Source: Methylolobus aquaticus
GTDB lineage: Bacteria > Pseudomonadota > Gammaproteobacteria > Methylococcales > Methylococcaceae
NCBI GenBank assembly: GCA_004168015.1
Contig: SEYW01000005.1
Location: 62,001 to 126,000, forward strand
Direction of reading: 5' to 3'
Length of the DNA stretch: 64,000 nt
Shown here: piece by piece, positions 16,959-26,800 of the stretch
Layout: the number at the start of each line of letters is the position of its first letter
How positions within the stretch are numbered: position 1 is the first letter of the stretch
Program-made: the position numbers and the translations under genes
The notes under the pieces: generated by a model
Database searches by the model: none
Told to the model about the DNA's origin: nothing
What the model saw: the letters and a program-made list of their open reading frames with translations, nothing else

Positions 16959-19664
16959 ATGAAGCACCGTTCTCTTGACGATAAAAAGCTGGCTGCAATG
17001 GATACGGGTCGCAGTGACGAAACCAATGTGCTACCCAACAGCAACGGGGAGGTTCCACCCGAGTTGGAACAAATCGTCGCCAACCTCGCGGCGCAGTTAG
17101 CGGATCTCAGACGTTCTAACGCTGCCCGTGACAGCCACATCGCCTCCCTCAATCGCGCTCTTCTGGAGCGTGACGAGCAAATCGCCGACCTAACGCAGGC
17201 CCTTACTGAGCGTGACGCGAATCTCGCGGAACTCTTCGCCTCGACCTCTTGGCGGCTGACGGCACCCGTTCGCCTCCTAAAACTCGGACTGCCGGAGGTG
17301 CGGCGTAGAACTGGCAAATGGGTCCGGTCCCAGTTCGCCGCGCCGTCAACACAGACGTCCGCCAAGGCTGCCATGAAGACCCGCGCCTTGGCGTTGTTCC
17401 ACTCGCTCATCAGAACCGTGGCAACGGGCCGAGTATGGTCGGAGTCCGTCCAACCGCTACCACACACTCCCTCACTGGCCGGCGAATCGTCGAGATTCAG
17501 CGGGCCGATTTCAGAGCCCGAAGCGGTCAGCGCCGCAATCAATGAGGTTGAGTCTACCCAGGTGATCGATCCCTCGGATTCCGGAAGAAGAACACTATCT
17601 CCCGCCGCATCCGGGGCCGGCCCACTCGCCTTTCGAGCCCCGGTTGACTCTCCCCATCCGCGGAGTCCGGAAGTTACCGTCATCGTCCCAAATTTCAACC
17701 ACGCACCTTTCCTGGAGCGCCGGCTCGACAGCATTTATAGGCAAACGTACCGAAACTTCACCGTCATCCTCCTGGACGACTGCTCCAGCGATAACAGCCG
17801 CACCATCCTTCAGGATTTCGCCCGCCGCCACCACGAAATCACGCAGTTGCACGCCAACGCTGTCAACAGCGGGAACGTCTTCGCGCAATGGAAGAAGGGG
17901 CTAACGCTTGCGCGCGGCGACCTGATCTGGATTGCCGAGAGCGATGATTTCTGTGACGAAGATTTCCTGGCACGCCTGGTTCCCTTCTTCAGTGATGAGG
18001 CAGTGCAACTGGCTTACTGTCGAAACATCTTCGTGAATGCCGAAGGGGAGCCGCTGCCATTCAGCTTTGAGACTTACCTCGCCGAAATCGACGAAAACAG
18101 ATGGTCGCACAGCTACGTTCAAACGGCTCACAGGGAAGTGAGCGAGTCGCTTGGGATCAAGAACTCTATTCCAAACGTCAGTAGCGTCGTGTTCCGGAAG
18201 CCAAGTCATCTGCCTTTGTTGGAAGAGCATGATTGGGCCAGCATGAAGTTGTGCGGCGACTGGATCTTTTATTTGAACCTGATTCGCGGCGGTAAGGTAG
18301 CCTTTACCTCGGAAACCAATAGCTACTATCGATTCCATACGCAGAACAGTTCTGTCAGCACACACACCTCCGATATCTACTATCGAGAACACGAACGTGT
18401 CGCGATCGAAGTCGCAAAGCTCTATAACATACCTGGTGATGTTTTAAACAGACATCGAGAGATTATCGAGGGATTTTGGCAAACGAATTGCCCTGAAGGC
18501 ACACCCGTATTTGAGCAGCTTTACCGTTCTGAAAAGCCCGCCTGCGCGACTCGTTTGCGCAAGCCCAATATTCTTATGGTCGGCTTTTCGCTGTGTGCCG
18601 GCGGCGGTGAAATCTTTCCCGTGCGCCTCGCTGCGGCGCTCAAGGAACGTGGGTACGCTGTAACGTTTTTTGATTTCCATGGCGCCGAACCCAATCCCCT
18701 CGTGCGCAAGATGCTGCCTCCAGAGATTCCGCTGGTGGACCGTTCACGACTCTCCTGCAGCCTTGATGAGCTTATCGACGACTTCGGGATTGAAATCATT
18801 CACAGCCACCACACGTTTGTCGACCATTTTCTCGCTGAAAATATCCAACGGCGGCACCCGAACCTGCGGCATGTGGTTACGATGCATGGCCTTTACGAGA
18901 CTGATGACCCCGAGTACATCGATGCCAAGCTCCCGACGATCATGCGGAGCGTTGACGAATGGATTTATATTGCGGAGAAGAATTTGCAGCCCTTTATAGA
19001 AAGAGGGGTATACCAGGCTGAACAATTCACCAAGATCGGTAATGGAATCAAACCGCCAAAGATCGCCCCTGTTTCCCGAGATTTCCTTGGCGTGCCAATT
19101 GGTTCGTTTGTCCTCTGTCTCGCCAGTCGCGGGACGGCTGAGAAGGGTTGGCGTGAAGCGATAATGATGGTGAAGGAAGCTCGCACCCTGGTTGATCGGG
19201 ATATACATCTGGTAGTTCTCGGTGATGGTGTGGTCTATGATGAGCTGAAATCCGAAACACTCCCTCATTATGTACATCTTTTGGGATTCGTCGAAAACCC
19301 GATCCGCTATTTCGCTGCCTCGGATCTGGGTTTTCTCCCGTCACGATTTAAGGGTGAAAGTTTTCCGCTGTCGGTAATTGAGTGCCTGATGGCCGGAGCA
19401 CCAGTGCTTGCCAGCGATATTGGCGAAATTAGAGATATGCTGACGCATTCGCAAGGCGGCCTCGCGGGAGGCCTTATATCACTTTCTGACTGGACCTTGC
19501 CGATTCACGAAGGCGCGTCGATGATCGCTCGTTTCGCCAGCGATAGCCAATTTTATAATGAAGCTCGGCAAATGGTTCCGAAGGTTGCAGCGCGGTTCGA
19601 CCTTGAAAAGGTCGTTGATCAGTATGAAGCTGTCTATGCGAGAGTGTTAAGCGGGAATCTGTAA
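16959..19664 (+). CDS. Bifunctional glycosyltransferase: coiled coil - GT2 - GT4
   Basis: The protein of about 901 residues has an N-terminal coiled coil (about 35-95) and the segment FASTSWRLTAPVR (about 95-110). A GT2 domain follows (about 236-460: EVTVIVPNFNHAPFLERRLD, LLDDCSSDNS, ESDD as the DXD-type metal site), then a GT4 domain (about 535-895: HSHHTFVDHF, a glycan-binding LASRGTAEKGW loop, and the ESFPLSVIECLMAG nucleotide-sugar site). It probably adds two different sugars to one growing surface glycan at the inner face of the cytoplasmic membrane. The start is uncertain: an ATG at 16959, a TTG at 16938 and an ATG at 16998 all lack a good Shine-Dalgarno. The coiled-coil plus STSWR module also occurs in the genes at 20248 and 23837, pointing to a shared complex. 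Confidence 0.88.
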   Translation: MKHRSLDDKKLAAMDTGRSDETNVLPNSNGEVPPELEQIVANLAAQLADLRRSNAARDSHIASLNRALLERDEQIADLTQALTERDANLAELFASTSWRLTAPVRLLKLGLPEVRRRTGKWVRSQFAAPSTQTSAKAAMKTRALALFHSLIRTVATGRVWSESVQPLPHTPSLAGESSRFSGPISEPEAVSAAINEVESTQVIDPSDSGRRTLSPAASGAGPLAFRAPVDSPHPRSPEVTVIVPNFNHAPFLERRLDSIYRQTYRNFTVILLDDCSSDNSRTILQDFARRHHEITQLHANAVNSGNVFAQWKKGLTLARGDLIWIAESDDFCDEDFLARLVPFFSDEAVQLAYCRNIFVNAEGEPLPFSFETYLAEIDENRWSHSYVQTAHREVSESLGIKNSIPNVSSVVFRKPSHLPLLEEHDWASMKLCGDWIFYLNLIRGGKVAFTSETNSYYRFHTQNSSVSTHTSDIYYREHERVAIEVAKLYNIPGDVLNRHREIIEGFWQTNCPEGTPVFEQLYRSEKPACATRLRKPNILMVGFSLCAGGGEIFPVRLAAALKERGYAVTFFDFHGAEPNPLVRKMLPPEIPLVDRSRLSCSLDELIDDFGIEIIHSHHTFVDHFLAENIQRRHPNLRHVVTMHGLYETDDPEYIDAKLPTIMRSVDEWIYIAEKNLQPFIERGVYQAEQFTKIGNGIKPPKIAPVSRDFLGVPIGSFVLCLASRGTAEKGWREAIMMVKEARTLVDRDIHLVVLGDGVVYDELKSETLPHYVHLLGFVENPIRYFAASDLGFLPSRFKGESFPLSVIECLMAGAPVLASDIGEIRDMLTHSQGGLAGGLISLSDWTLPIHEGASMIARFASDSQFYNEARQMVPKVAARFDLEKVVDQYEAVYARVLSGNL

Positions 19665-20247
19665 ATTTTAGCGGACTTTCCGTCGTCTGCGTCGTGAAAA
19701 GGCAGGGCTGTAAACAAGTCGTGGCACTGTCCGCCTTAGTTGGCGGTGTAATTGGAAGCCCCTTCCCTTCCGGGAAGGCTGGGGAGCGAGTGAGAGGTTT
19801 GCAATCGCCCCCGCGCTCGCGTTTGTAATATGGAGGTTAGGGTAGGATCGGGGGGCTGGCCGTTTCCCCACGGCCTAAGTCGCATCGGGCTGTCGCTAGT
19901 CGACGCGCCCGTCTTTAGTCATGCGGCTTCGCGTCGATTCCCAGGCGTTTACCTATCACACCACCATAGTAACGCAGGCTCTTTCCGGATGCTCAGGATC
20001 TTCGACAACAGCAACCACTGTTTAAAAACGCCGCAGCGATGTGCCTCCTCCCACGGAAAATGATCGCAACGATTGAGCAGGTTTCGTAGAGAATGTGTCC
20101 TCACGTCAGATTGGGTTGGAGCCAGATAGAGTTGGGCAGACAAATAGAATTTGAGCAAGCTGTTACTCGAGCGACAAATAGAGTGCAGATCTTTAGGCGC
20201 ATTCGGTCAGTCGCGAGTGCTAGCCGCTGTTTGGAGGATGGTCAACC
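19665..20247. other. Intergenic region with a hairpin
   Basis: No gene is supported. A perfect hairpin CCTTCCC-TTCC-GGGAAGG lies at 19761-19778, about 100 bases after the glycosyltransferase stop codon, and may be a terminator. The remaining roughly 450 bases show no recognisable content. Confidence 0.45.
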
Positions 20248-21948
20248 ATGAAGACAGTTATCGTCGTGGTTGGCATGCACCGCAGTGGCACAAGCGTCCT
20301 TGCGCGCGGATTGAAGGAATTGGGTGTCGAGCTCGGTGACGCCTTGATACCCGGGCAGTTCGATAACCCCAAGGGGTTCTATGAAGATCGCGATATCGTC
20401 GACTTCAACGATCGCTTATTGGCCTCACTGGGGTCAAGGTATGACAGCCTTGCGCCGATTCCCGACGCGGCATTTCTCCTTCCGGCGATAGATTCCCTCC
20501 ATTTAGAGGCGGTCACCCTTCTCGGCCAGAAGATGGGCAGTGTTTCCGTCTTCGGGATGAAAGACCCGAGGACCTGCTTGTTGCTTCCATTCTGGATTTC
20601 GGTTTTCCAGTCACTTGATCTGCGAGTGGCTTATGTCATCGCGGTCCGGAATCCATTGAGTGTGGCGCGCTCCCTTGAGGTCAGAAACCAGTTCCTTTTC
20701 GAGAAGTCAATCTTGCTTTGGTTGCGGCATACTATTCTTTCGGTCGAGCGTACCCGTGGAAAACCGCGCCTCCTGGTGGATTATGATGGCCTTATGGACT
20801 CGCCCGACTCGGAACTGCGTCGAATTGCTTCTGCGCTCGGCCTAGCAGCTCCGGACAGCAATACCTTTGCGGAATCTCCATACATTACAGAGTTTCTCTC
20901 ACAAGGCTTGAGGCACAGTCGCTTTGACCTCAGCGCGCTCCAGAACTACACCGTGGTGGGAGGTCTGGCGAAGAACGTCTATGAACTCCTATTGCCCGCG
21001 GCCGATGACCGGGTGACCCTAGACACGGTTCAACAAGAACAGTCGTGGCAAACCATCCAGCGAACCTTCGCCGAGGTCGACGCTTTCGCGGGTTATCTAG
21101 AGGTACGCGAAGCTGAACTGCAGAAGGTATATGTTGCCCATGACCAACAGACGAAAATATTAAGTATTCTGACGGAGCAGAAACGTGTGTCTGACGAACG
21201 CGCCGCTCAGCTCTCTGAGGAGTTGGCTGCCGCGATGGAGCGTGTGGGAATAATTGATTCGGAGAGCCTGACCTTCAACGCTGTGCTCGATGCGGGTGTG
21301 GATCCGATCGGCCGGTTGCAGCGGTTGGCCTCCGACTGCGAGGCCTTCTTCAATCGACTCGCAACTCATGCTGTGGGGGGCGAGGGTCCTGCCGAAGGCC
21401 CTGGAAACACGATTCTGGAAGTTGGATTTGGCGTCTCAGAAATCAGAGACCTTCTCCAGGAGCGCGAGGGAGAGAGCGACCTATCGGCCCGCAGCGCAGA
21501 CAAGCGTGAAGCGGTGATACGTGACCTGCGACAGACAGTTACCCAACGCGACAGCGAGATCGACCGCCTCCGAGAGATGCTGACCGTGCGCGAGTGTAGC
21601 TTGGAAGAACTGCGGCAGGCTACAGCTGCCGCCGAAGCGGAACTCTCGGCCCTTAGGCGCAGTACATCATGGCGCATTACGGAACCGCTGCGGTGCCTCC
21701 GCAGGACGGCGCTCAACAGATTCTACGCTGGGGGTCGTCGAGCTCTGGGGCTCACCAACCGCTGGCTCTGGCATCACCTTCCTCTGTCATCGGACGCAAA
21801 ACAACGCATTAAGGGTCGATTGTTCTCCAAGCATTCCCGTATGTTGTCGTGGACTCAGGCCTATCAGGATTGGGTAAATCACCAGATGTCGGCACAGGAT
21901 GGCGGAAGCGCTCGGGCGGCACATTCGGAGCGTCGTAACGCATCGTGA
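20248..21948 (+). CDS. Sulfotransferase with C-terminal coiled coil and STSWR module
   Basis: This 566-residue protein begins with a PAPS-dependent sulfotransferase domain (residues 1 to about 260). VVVGMHRSGTSVLARGLKEL is the 5'-phosphosulfate loop, and VIAVRNPLSVARSLEVRN supplies the 3'-phosphate Arg/Ser. A long coiled coil follows (about 275-470), then RRSTSWRITEPLRCL (about 471-485) and a tail KGRLFSKHSRMLSWTQAYQDW that resembles the linker before the catalytic domain of large rhamnan-type glycosyltransferases. No catalytic glycosyltransferase domain follows, so the protein looks like a sulfotransferase fused to the scaffold half of such an enzyme. It is probably sulfation of a surface polysaccharide in the cytoplasm. 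A GGAGG precedes the start. The sulfotransferase part is paralogous to that at 54235-55980. Confidence 0.85.
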   Translation: MKTVIVVVGMHRSGTSVLARGLKELGVELGDALIPGQFDNPKGFYEDRDIVDFNDRLLASLGSRYDSLAPIPDAAFLLPAIDSLHLEAVTLLGQKMGSVSVFGMKDPRTCLLLPFWISVFQSLDLRVAYVIAVRNPLSVARSLEVRNQFLFEKSILLWLRHTILSVERTRGKPRLLVDYDGLMDSPDSELRRIASALGLAAPDSNTFAESPYITEFLSQGLRHSRFDLSALQNYTVVGGLAKNVYELLLPAADDRVTLDTVQQEQSWQTIQRTFAEVDAFAGYLEVREAELQKVYVAHDQQTKILSILTEQKRVSDERAAQLSEELAAAMERVGIIDSESLTFNAVLDAGVDPIGRLQRLASDCEAFFNRLATHAVGGEGPAEGPGNTILEVGFGVSEIRDLLQEREGESDLSARSADKREAVIRDLRQTVTQRDSEIDRLREMLTVRECSLEELRQATAAAEAELSALRRSTSWRITEPLRCLRRTALNRFYAGGRRALGLTNRWLWHHLPLSSDAKQRIKGRLFSKHSRMLSWTQAYQDWVNHQMSAQDGGSARAAHSERRNAS

Positions 21949-22119
21949 TGGCCAGTCTTCTACACATTGCGCATCGCCGGGGCTCCCTCATCTCTGAACG
22001 ATCGCATGGCGGCGGCTCAGCGCACTGCCCTTGAGTGACGACGCCTATCGGCGCAACGAGTTAAGAGACAACTTCCTTTAGGGGGGAATAAGCACCGAGT
22101 TTCTCGTCACCAGTCTCGT

Positions 22120-22878
22120 CTAGCAAGTAGATTGTATGGCCACTACGTCATGATGGCTATCCCAAGCAGTTTCTGCGAGAAGCACGAGACGTGCATTCGG
22201 TCGGGCTTCGATTACCTTGGTGATCCATGATAGCTTGGATACGGAAATACCGTAGCCAGATTGCCCTTCGTAGTCCGCGTAACCATATCCTGAGGCCGAA
22301 TAGCCCCGCTCGATTTCCTCCCACGCGGCATCATGGATGTAGGTGAACTCACCGGAGCGTTGCCGTTGCAAGGCAAAGCGGCCATGAAGGCTCATCACGA
22401 CCAAGCCATGCGATGTTGTCCACGATAACATCTTATCAAGCAGATCGATGGTTTTATCCGCTGCCAGGTGGGTAGCCACTGACCCCAGCCAGATCAAATC
22501 GTAAAAATTCGGTGCCTTTAGGGAGTCAATATCCGTCCCGGAGACCCACGTTTCGGCATCGAATGCGCTGGCACAGAATTCCATGTCCGCGGCGCGAATA
22601 TCACAGGCATCAAGTGCCGCATCCGGAAATGCTGCGCGAAACCAACGTGTTACTCGTCCAGCACCGGCCCCGAAGTCTAGTACGCGGGTAGGCGATTCTC
22701 CGCCTGTTATGTTAAGCGCCGCGAGAATCGCATTGAGTGCCGACGCGCCGCAGGAAAGATAGTGACGATCATTCCCATTGTACATCGCATCATCGGAGGA
22801 GAGCGAAAGGTTTAAGGATGAAGCGAACCGCCGAGTTGCGACAGGAAAATGAAGAGTGCCTTCCATATCCAGAGTCAT
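22120..22878 (-). CDS. Class I SAM-dependent methyltransferase
   Basis: This 252-residue protein has the SAM-binding motif VLDFGAGAGRVTRWFRAAFP (about residues 65-85), an acidic post-II segment DACDIRAADMEF, and FYDLIWLGSVATHL at motif IV. The start at 22878 has GGAGA seven bases upstream, and a longer frame to 23019 would overlap the epimerase gene. It is the last of three genes transcribed leftwards (23837-27229, 22907-23830, this gene) with gaps of 6 and 28 bp, so it is part of the glycan operon. It probably methylates a sugar or glycan end; O-methylation of the terminal residue is one common role in such loci. The true substrate is not deducible. Confidence 0.85.
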   Translation of the reverse strand: MTLDMEGTLHFPVATRRFASSLNLSLSSDDAMYNGNDRHYLSCGASALNAILAALNITGGESPTRVLDFGAGAGRVTRWFRAAFPDAALDACDIRAADMEFCASAFDAETWVSGTDIDSLKAPNFYDLIWLGSVATHLAADKTIDLLDKMLSWTTSHGLVVMSLHGRFALQRQRSGEFTYIHDAAWEEIERGYSASGYGYADYEGQSGYGISVSKLSWITKVIEARPNARLVLLAETAWDSHHDVVAIQSTC

Positions 22879-22906
22879 TAGAGTCTCCGTGGCAGATTTG
22901 TTGTAT

Positions 22907-23830
22907 TTAAACGCCGCGTTGATTAAGCCAGCGCCAGTAAAGTTCGCATCCCTCCCGCAGGGCGACCTTGGGCTGCCACTGCAGCGCAGCACACGCCTTA
23001 GAGACGTCCAGCACAACATTTTTCACGTCAAAGCGGCGGGCCGGGAGGTATTCGACGACAGGATCTACGCCGGTTACCTCAGAGACCAGCTGCAATATGT
23101 CGGAGACGGACGCGCCCTGACCGCTGCCAACGTTGAACACTCCGTTGAGGTCCAGGCGGACCGCTTCAACAATAAAGCTGATCAAATCACTGATGTAGAG
23201 ATAGTCCCTTAGGTTTGTGCCATCGCCCCAAATCTTAATTTGGTCGCCAGTCTTGACTCGATGGAAGAAAGTCGGAATGACGCCTTGGACGCCGAGGTGA
23301 CTCTGCCGCGGGCCGTAGGGGTTCGAAACCCTCAGCACCAGTGACTTAAGTCCGAACAAGGTTGAATACATCGCAATGTAGCTTTCGATTGCCGATTTTA
23401 CGATGCCGTAGGACGATAAAGGATTCCGCGAATGGGCTTCCGGGATCGGACTCATCTCGGTGTTTCCGTAAACAGTCCCGCCAGACGAGAGGAACAGCAA
23501 CTTTGGAACTCCAACATCGCGCATCTGCTGCAGTAGCCGGACCGTTCCAATCAGATTCCCCTCGATGTCAGCGATCGGATCAAGATTTGCGGTACCCGGT
23601 ACAGTGGTACTAATGAGGTGAATCACCAAATCGGTATCGGCCAAAGACTCGGCCAGGGTAGCGTGGTCGCTGAACTCGCCATAGCGGTAATCGACACCCC
23701 GAACGACTTGGTGTCGTTGGCTGCCCGCCCTGTCGAAAACCCGTACCCACGCTCCACTCGAGGCGAGAGCGTCCACTAGATGGGAACCGATAAAACCGTT
23801 CCCCCCAAGCACCAGAATCCTCTTATCCAC
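22907..23830 (-). CDS. NAD-dependent sugar epimerase/dehydratase (extended SDR)
   Basis: This 307-residue extended short-chain dehydrogenase resembles UDP-glucose 4-epimerase and WbpP/WcaG-type enzymes. It has the NAD-binding GGNGFIGSHLVDAL at the N-terminus, FLSSGGTVYGN with the catalytic Ser, and SSYGIVKSAIESY with the YxxxK pair. LRVSNPYGPRQ and RDYLYISDLISFI are the family's substrate-region motifs. It would interconvert or dehydrate a nucleotide sugar feeding the surface glycan. The start is a GTG at 23828-23830, six bases after the stop of the large fusion gene, which indicates co-transcription. The exact sugar cannot be assigned. Confidence 0.88.
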   Translation of the reverse strand: MDKRILVLGGNGFIGSHLVDALASSGAWVRVFDRAGSQRHQVVRGVDYRYGEFSDHATLAESLADTDLVIHLISTTVPGTANLDPIADIEGNLIGTVRLLQQMRDVGVPKLLFLSSGGTVYGNTEMSPIPEAHSRNPLSSYGIVKSAIESYIAMYSTLFGLKSLVLRVSNPYGPRQSHLGVQGVIPTFFHRVKTGDQIKIWGDGTNLRDYLYISDLISFIVEAVRLDLNGVFNVGSGQGASVSDILQLVSEVTGVDPVVEYLPARRFDVKNVVLDVSKACAALQWQPKVALREGCELYWRWLNQRGV

Positions 23831-23836
23831 TGCGGC

Positions 23837-26800
23837 TCACCGTGAAATACCGGGGACATTGGTTAGCGCGATTCGATAACCCATTTTTTCAACCACGAAG
23901 GGTAGCAACCGCTCAAGCGCGTGAAGTAGCGTACCATCGTAGGGAAGCGGTTCTTCAGGATAGTCTTCCCATCGCCACGGCTTAGCCCACAATGGCTTCA
24001 GTGCCTTTGTTCGGGCCCAGAACATCGTGCCGACAGGGAACCAGAAATAGCGCTCCGGTAATTCTCCGAGGTCCAGAGCTGCTGCGAGCCCCTCCGCGAT
24101 CGACCAGTTGTCAGTCCATCCCCATACATGTGGATCATCTGGGAAGACCAGTCCCAGGGCCTCATCTGCCTCCATCACAGATAGGATCTTAGCCGCCATG
24201 GAATGCTGCCCGCCGAGCAAATTTTCCAGGAGAAAGTCGCCCCAAACCCTGCCGATTTCAGGGTCCTTCAGATCGGCAGTCTTTTTGGTATGGACATGAC
24301 CGATCACGTCATAGCTATCGAGAAACAGACCGCCGAACTCGGTAAGCAATGGGCCAATGTCTCGGCCGCGATTCGGCACCACACGGACTTCGACACCGGC
24401 TTCGAACGTCGCGCGCACGATGGCTCGGATCTCCTCTCCCGCCGCCCGTGACGGAACGCTGATGAAAACGTCCAGATCCATGGGCTGGTCCTGCAGCCGT
24501 CGTACAACGTCTGATACAAGATCGGAATAGTAAGCGTGAATGTGCAGTGCGACCTTTAGTCGAGATCCCGACGTTAATGTGGGTGTTGTGGGATCGATCA
24601 CTTCGCAGTTCCAGGGACCAATTGGCCTGCCATTATCGATATAGTCTGCCAAGGGGTTCCGCGTACCCAGAGTCATACCTCGGCGCTCCTGATAAATGCC
24701 TGGGTGGAAGCCGGGAAGCGGCTTACGCAGATTAACGCCGCGCGCCCATGATCGGACGAAGGAACGAATAACCTCGGCCCGGCCGCTGTCTGCTGCGCCC
24801 GGCGGTCGCAGAAAGTCGACGCGCAGGTCGTCGGTTCGCTCCAGAAGGGCGCAGTCTTCGCGCTCCTGGGTTTCTGCTGCCCGGCAGCGCGTAGCAATCT
24901 CGACGAGCGTGCCAACATAGGACTCCATGTCGAAAACCTTCTCCCCAATACGGTGAAACGTCTCTCCGACGTCCCTCCGTAGTTCAGTGCTATCGATCAG
25001 AGCCACCAGTCGCTGTGCGGCCTGTTCGACATCAAGATAGGGCGCTACACAGGGTGCGTCGAGTCCATTCTCCGTCAGAATGTCGGCGATCCCGGTAGAG
25101 CGGTCGAAGCATACGACCGGTAGGCGGTAATGTGCTGCATCGATAACAACATTCGGCAGGGGGTCGAGCCGTGAGCTCAGGAAAAGAACGTCAGACAGTT
25201 CATACGCAAGTTCAATGTGAGGGAACTCTCCAGCAAAACAGACCACATTCTCGAGGTTGGCTCTGTGAAACTGGTCACGCAGATAGACGGAGTAGCCAGT
25301 GTCGTATTCGGGGTCATAGCCGTGTCCGGCCCACACGAAATAAAATGGATTATTAGGTTGCATGGCCGCTACGCGCGCGGCACACGCTAGGAACAGATCC
25401 ACACCCTTCCGCGACTGAACGAAGCCCGCCCCAAGGACGACCACGGCATTCTCTGGCAACGTGTCTGGTCGGACTATGTCCCGCACCCGACGCGCCTCAA
25501 TTTGGTATTCCGCTTCAGAATATTGGGGCTGCGGCGGGATCGACCGCCCCTGCGGCAGCACGATTGTTTCACGCTCATGTAGCGCTGGACAGGCCTCCAC
25601 AGCACTATCTCTTACGAGGTTCGCGGGAAAAACGACCTCACTCGCCCAGAACACCGCGTCGCTAAAAGCGTCAAGTGGTCGGGTATAAGCGGCGAACTCA
25701 TGGACAAGACAGACGGTCGGAACGAAAAGTTTGGCTAGGCTGGGTAAAACCACCCGCGACTCGATGCTGTTCACGATGGCGAAAGCCGGAGGCGACTCAC
25801 CAAAGAGTTTATGTATAACCGCACCCGTGATCTGCGGGTGGCGTGGTTCGACAAGTGGGCCGACTACCACGTCGCAAGCCTCCTTGAAGTCATCCACGAG
25901 ATCACCGCCGCCAAGAAGGAGAACAATGACACTGTGCGTCTTACGGAGGTGGCGAGCAATGTTCAGGGCAAGTATCGGTGCGCCTGTCCGCGAGGCTTCG
26001 TGGCTGACGACAAGGGCCGCTGGTTTATTGGATCGTGGGTTAGTTAAATACCCATGGATATCGGGAGACGGAGGGCTCCCAAGTCGTCCCTCGGCGTGAC
26101 CATGACTGCGGTAGTGATCTAGGGGTGATAAGCCGCTGCGAGCGACATCCGGATAAAGCTTCAAGTAAAAATCAGGGTCGAAAGCGCTCTCGGCAATGCT
26201 AGCGACAATCTGCACACTATCTTCCCGTCCCTGCGTTCCTGGAGTGTGCCTGAACAGATGACGCTGGCTATAGATGCGCAGTGCACGCATCGGTGCAGTA
26301 AGGCGCCATGACGTTGACGCAAGAAGCGCGCTGATCCTGGTCGTAGAATCGTCTTCTAACTTCCTTAGCGCAGTAATATCATGCTCAAGCGCGTGGATTT
26401 TCGCGTCGCGATCAACCAGTTTCTGGGTAAGGTCGGTTATTTTGGCATCGCGCCCGGTAATCTTCTTATTTAAATCAATGGCGAGTTTGTCGCGTTCGGC
26501 GACGGCCAGTTCTCGGCGGTCGTTAGCGGCCTGTTGTTGAAGTAAGTCGACGCCTCTGGATTCGAAATACTTAATAAATAATTTCCTTTCGGACGATGCT
26601 GAGTCTAGCAGGTTTAGGTAGACATTATTCTCGCTCGGGGACAGTTGTAGCACACCAAGCCCATGGGAGTGGCTAAACTCAATATTCAATGGATAGCGGC
26701 TCGCGAGTTCTTCCCAGAATCGCCAAACCCCAAATCCTCGCTTTCTTGCGTTGGTATGATGAACCAAGACGACCGCGCAAGGTGTCAGCTTAGGGAGCCA

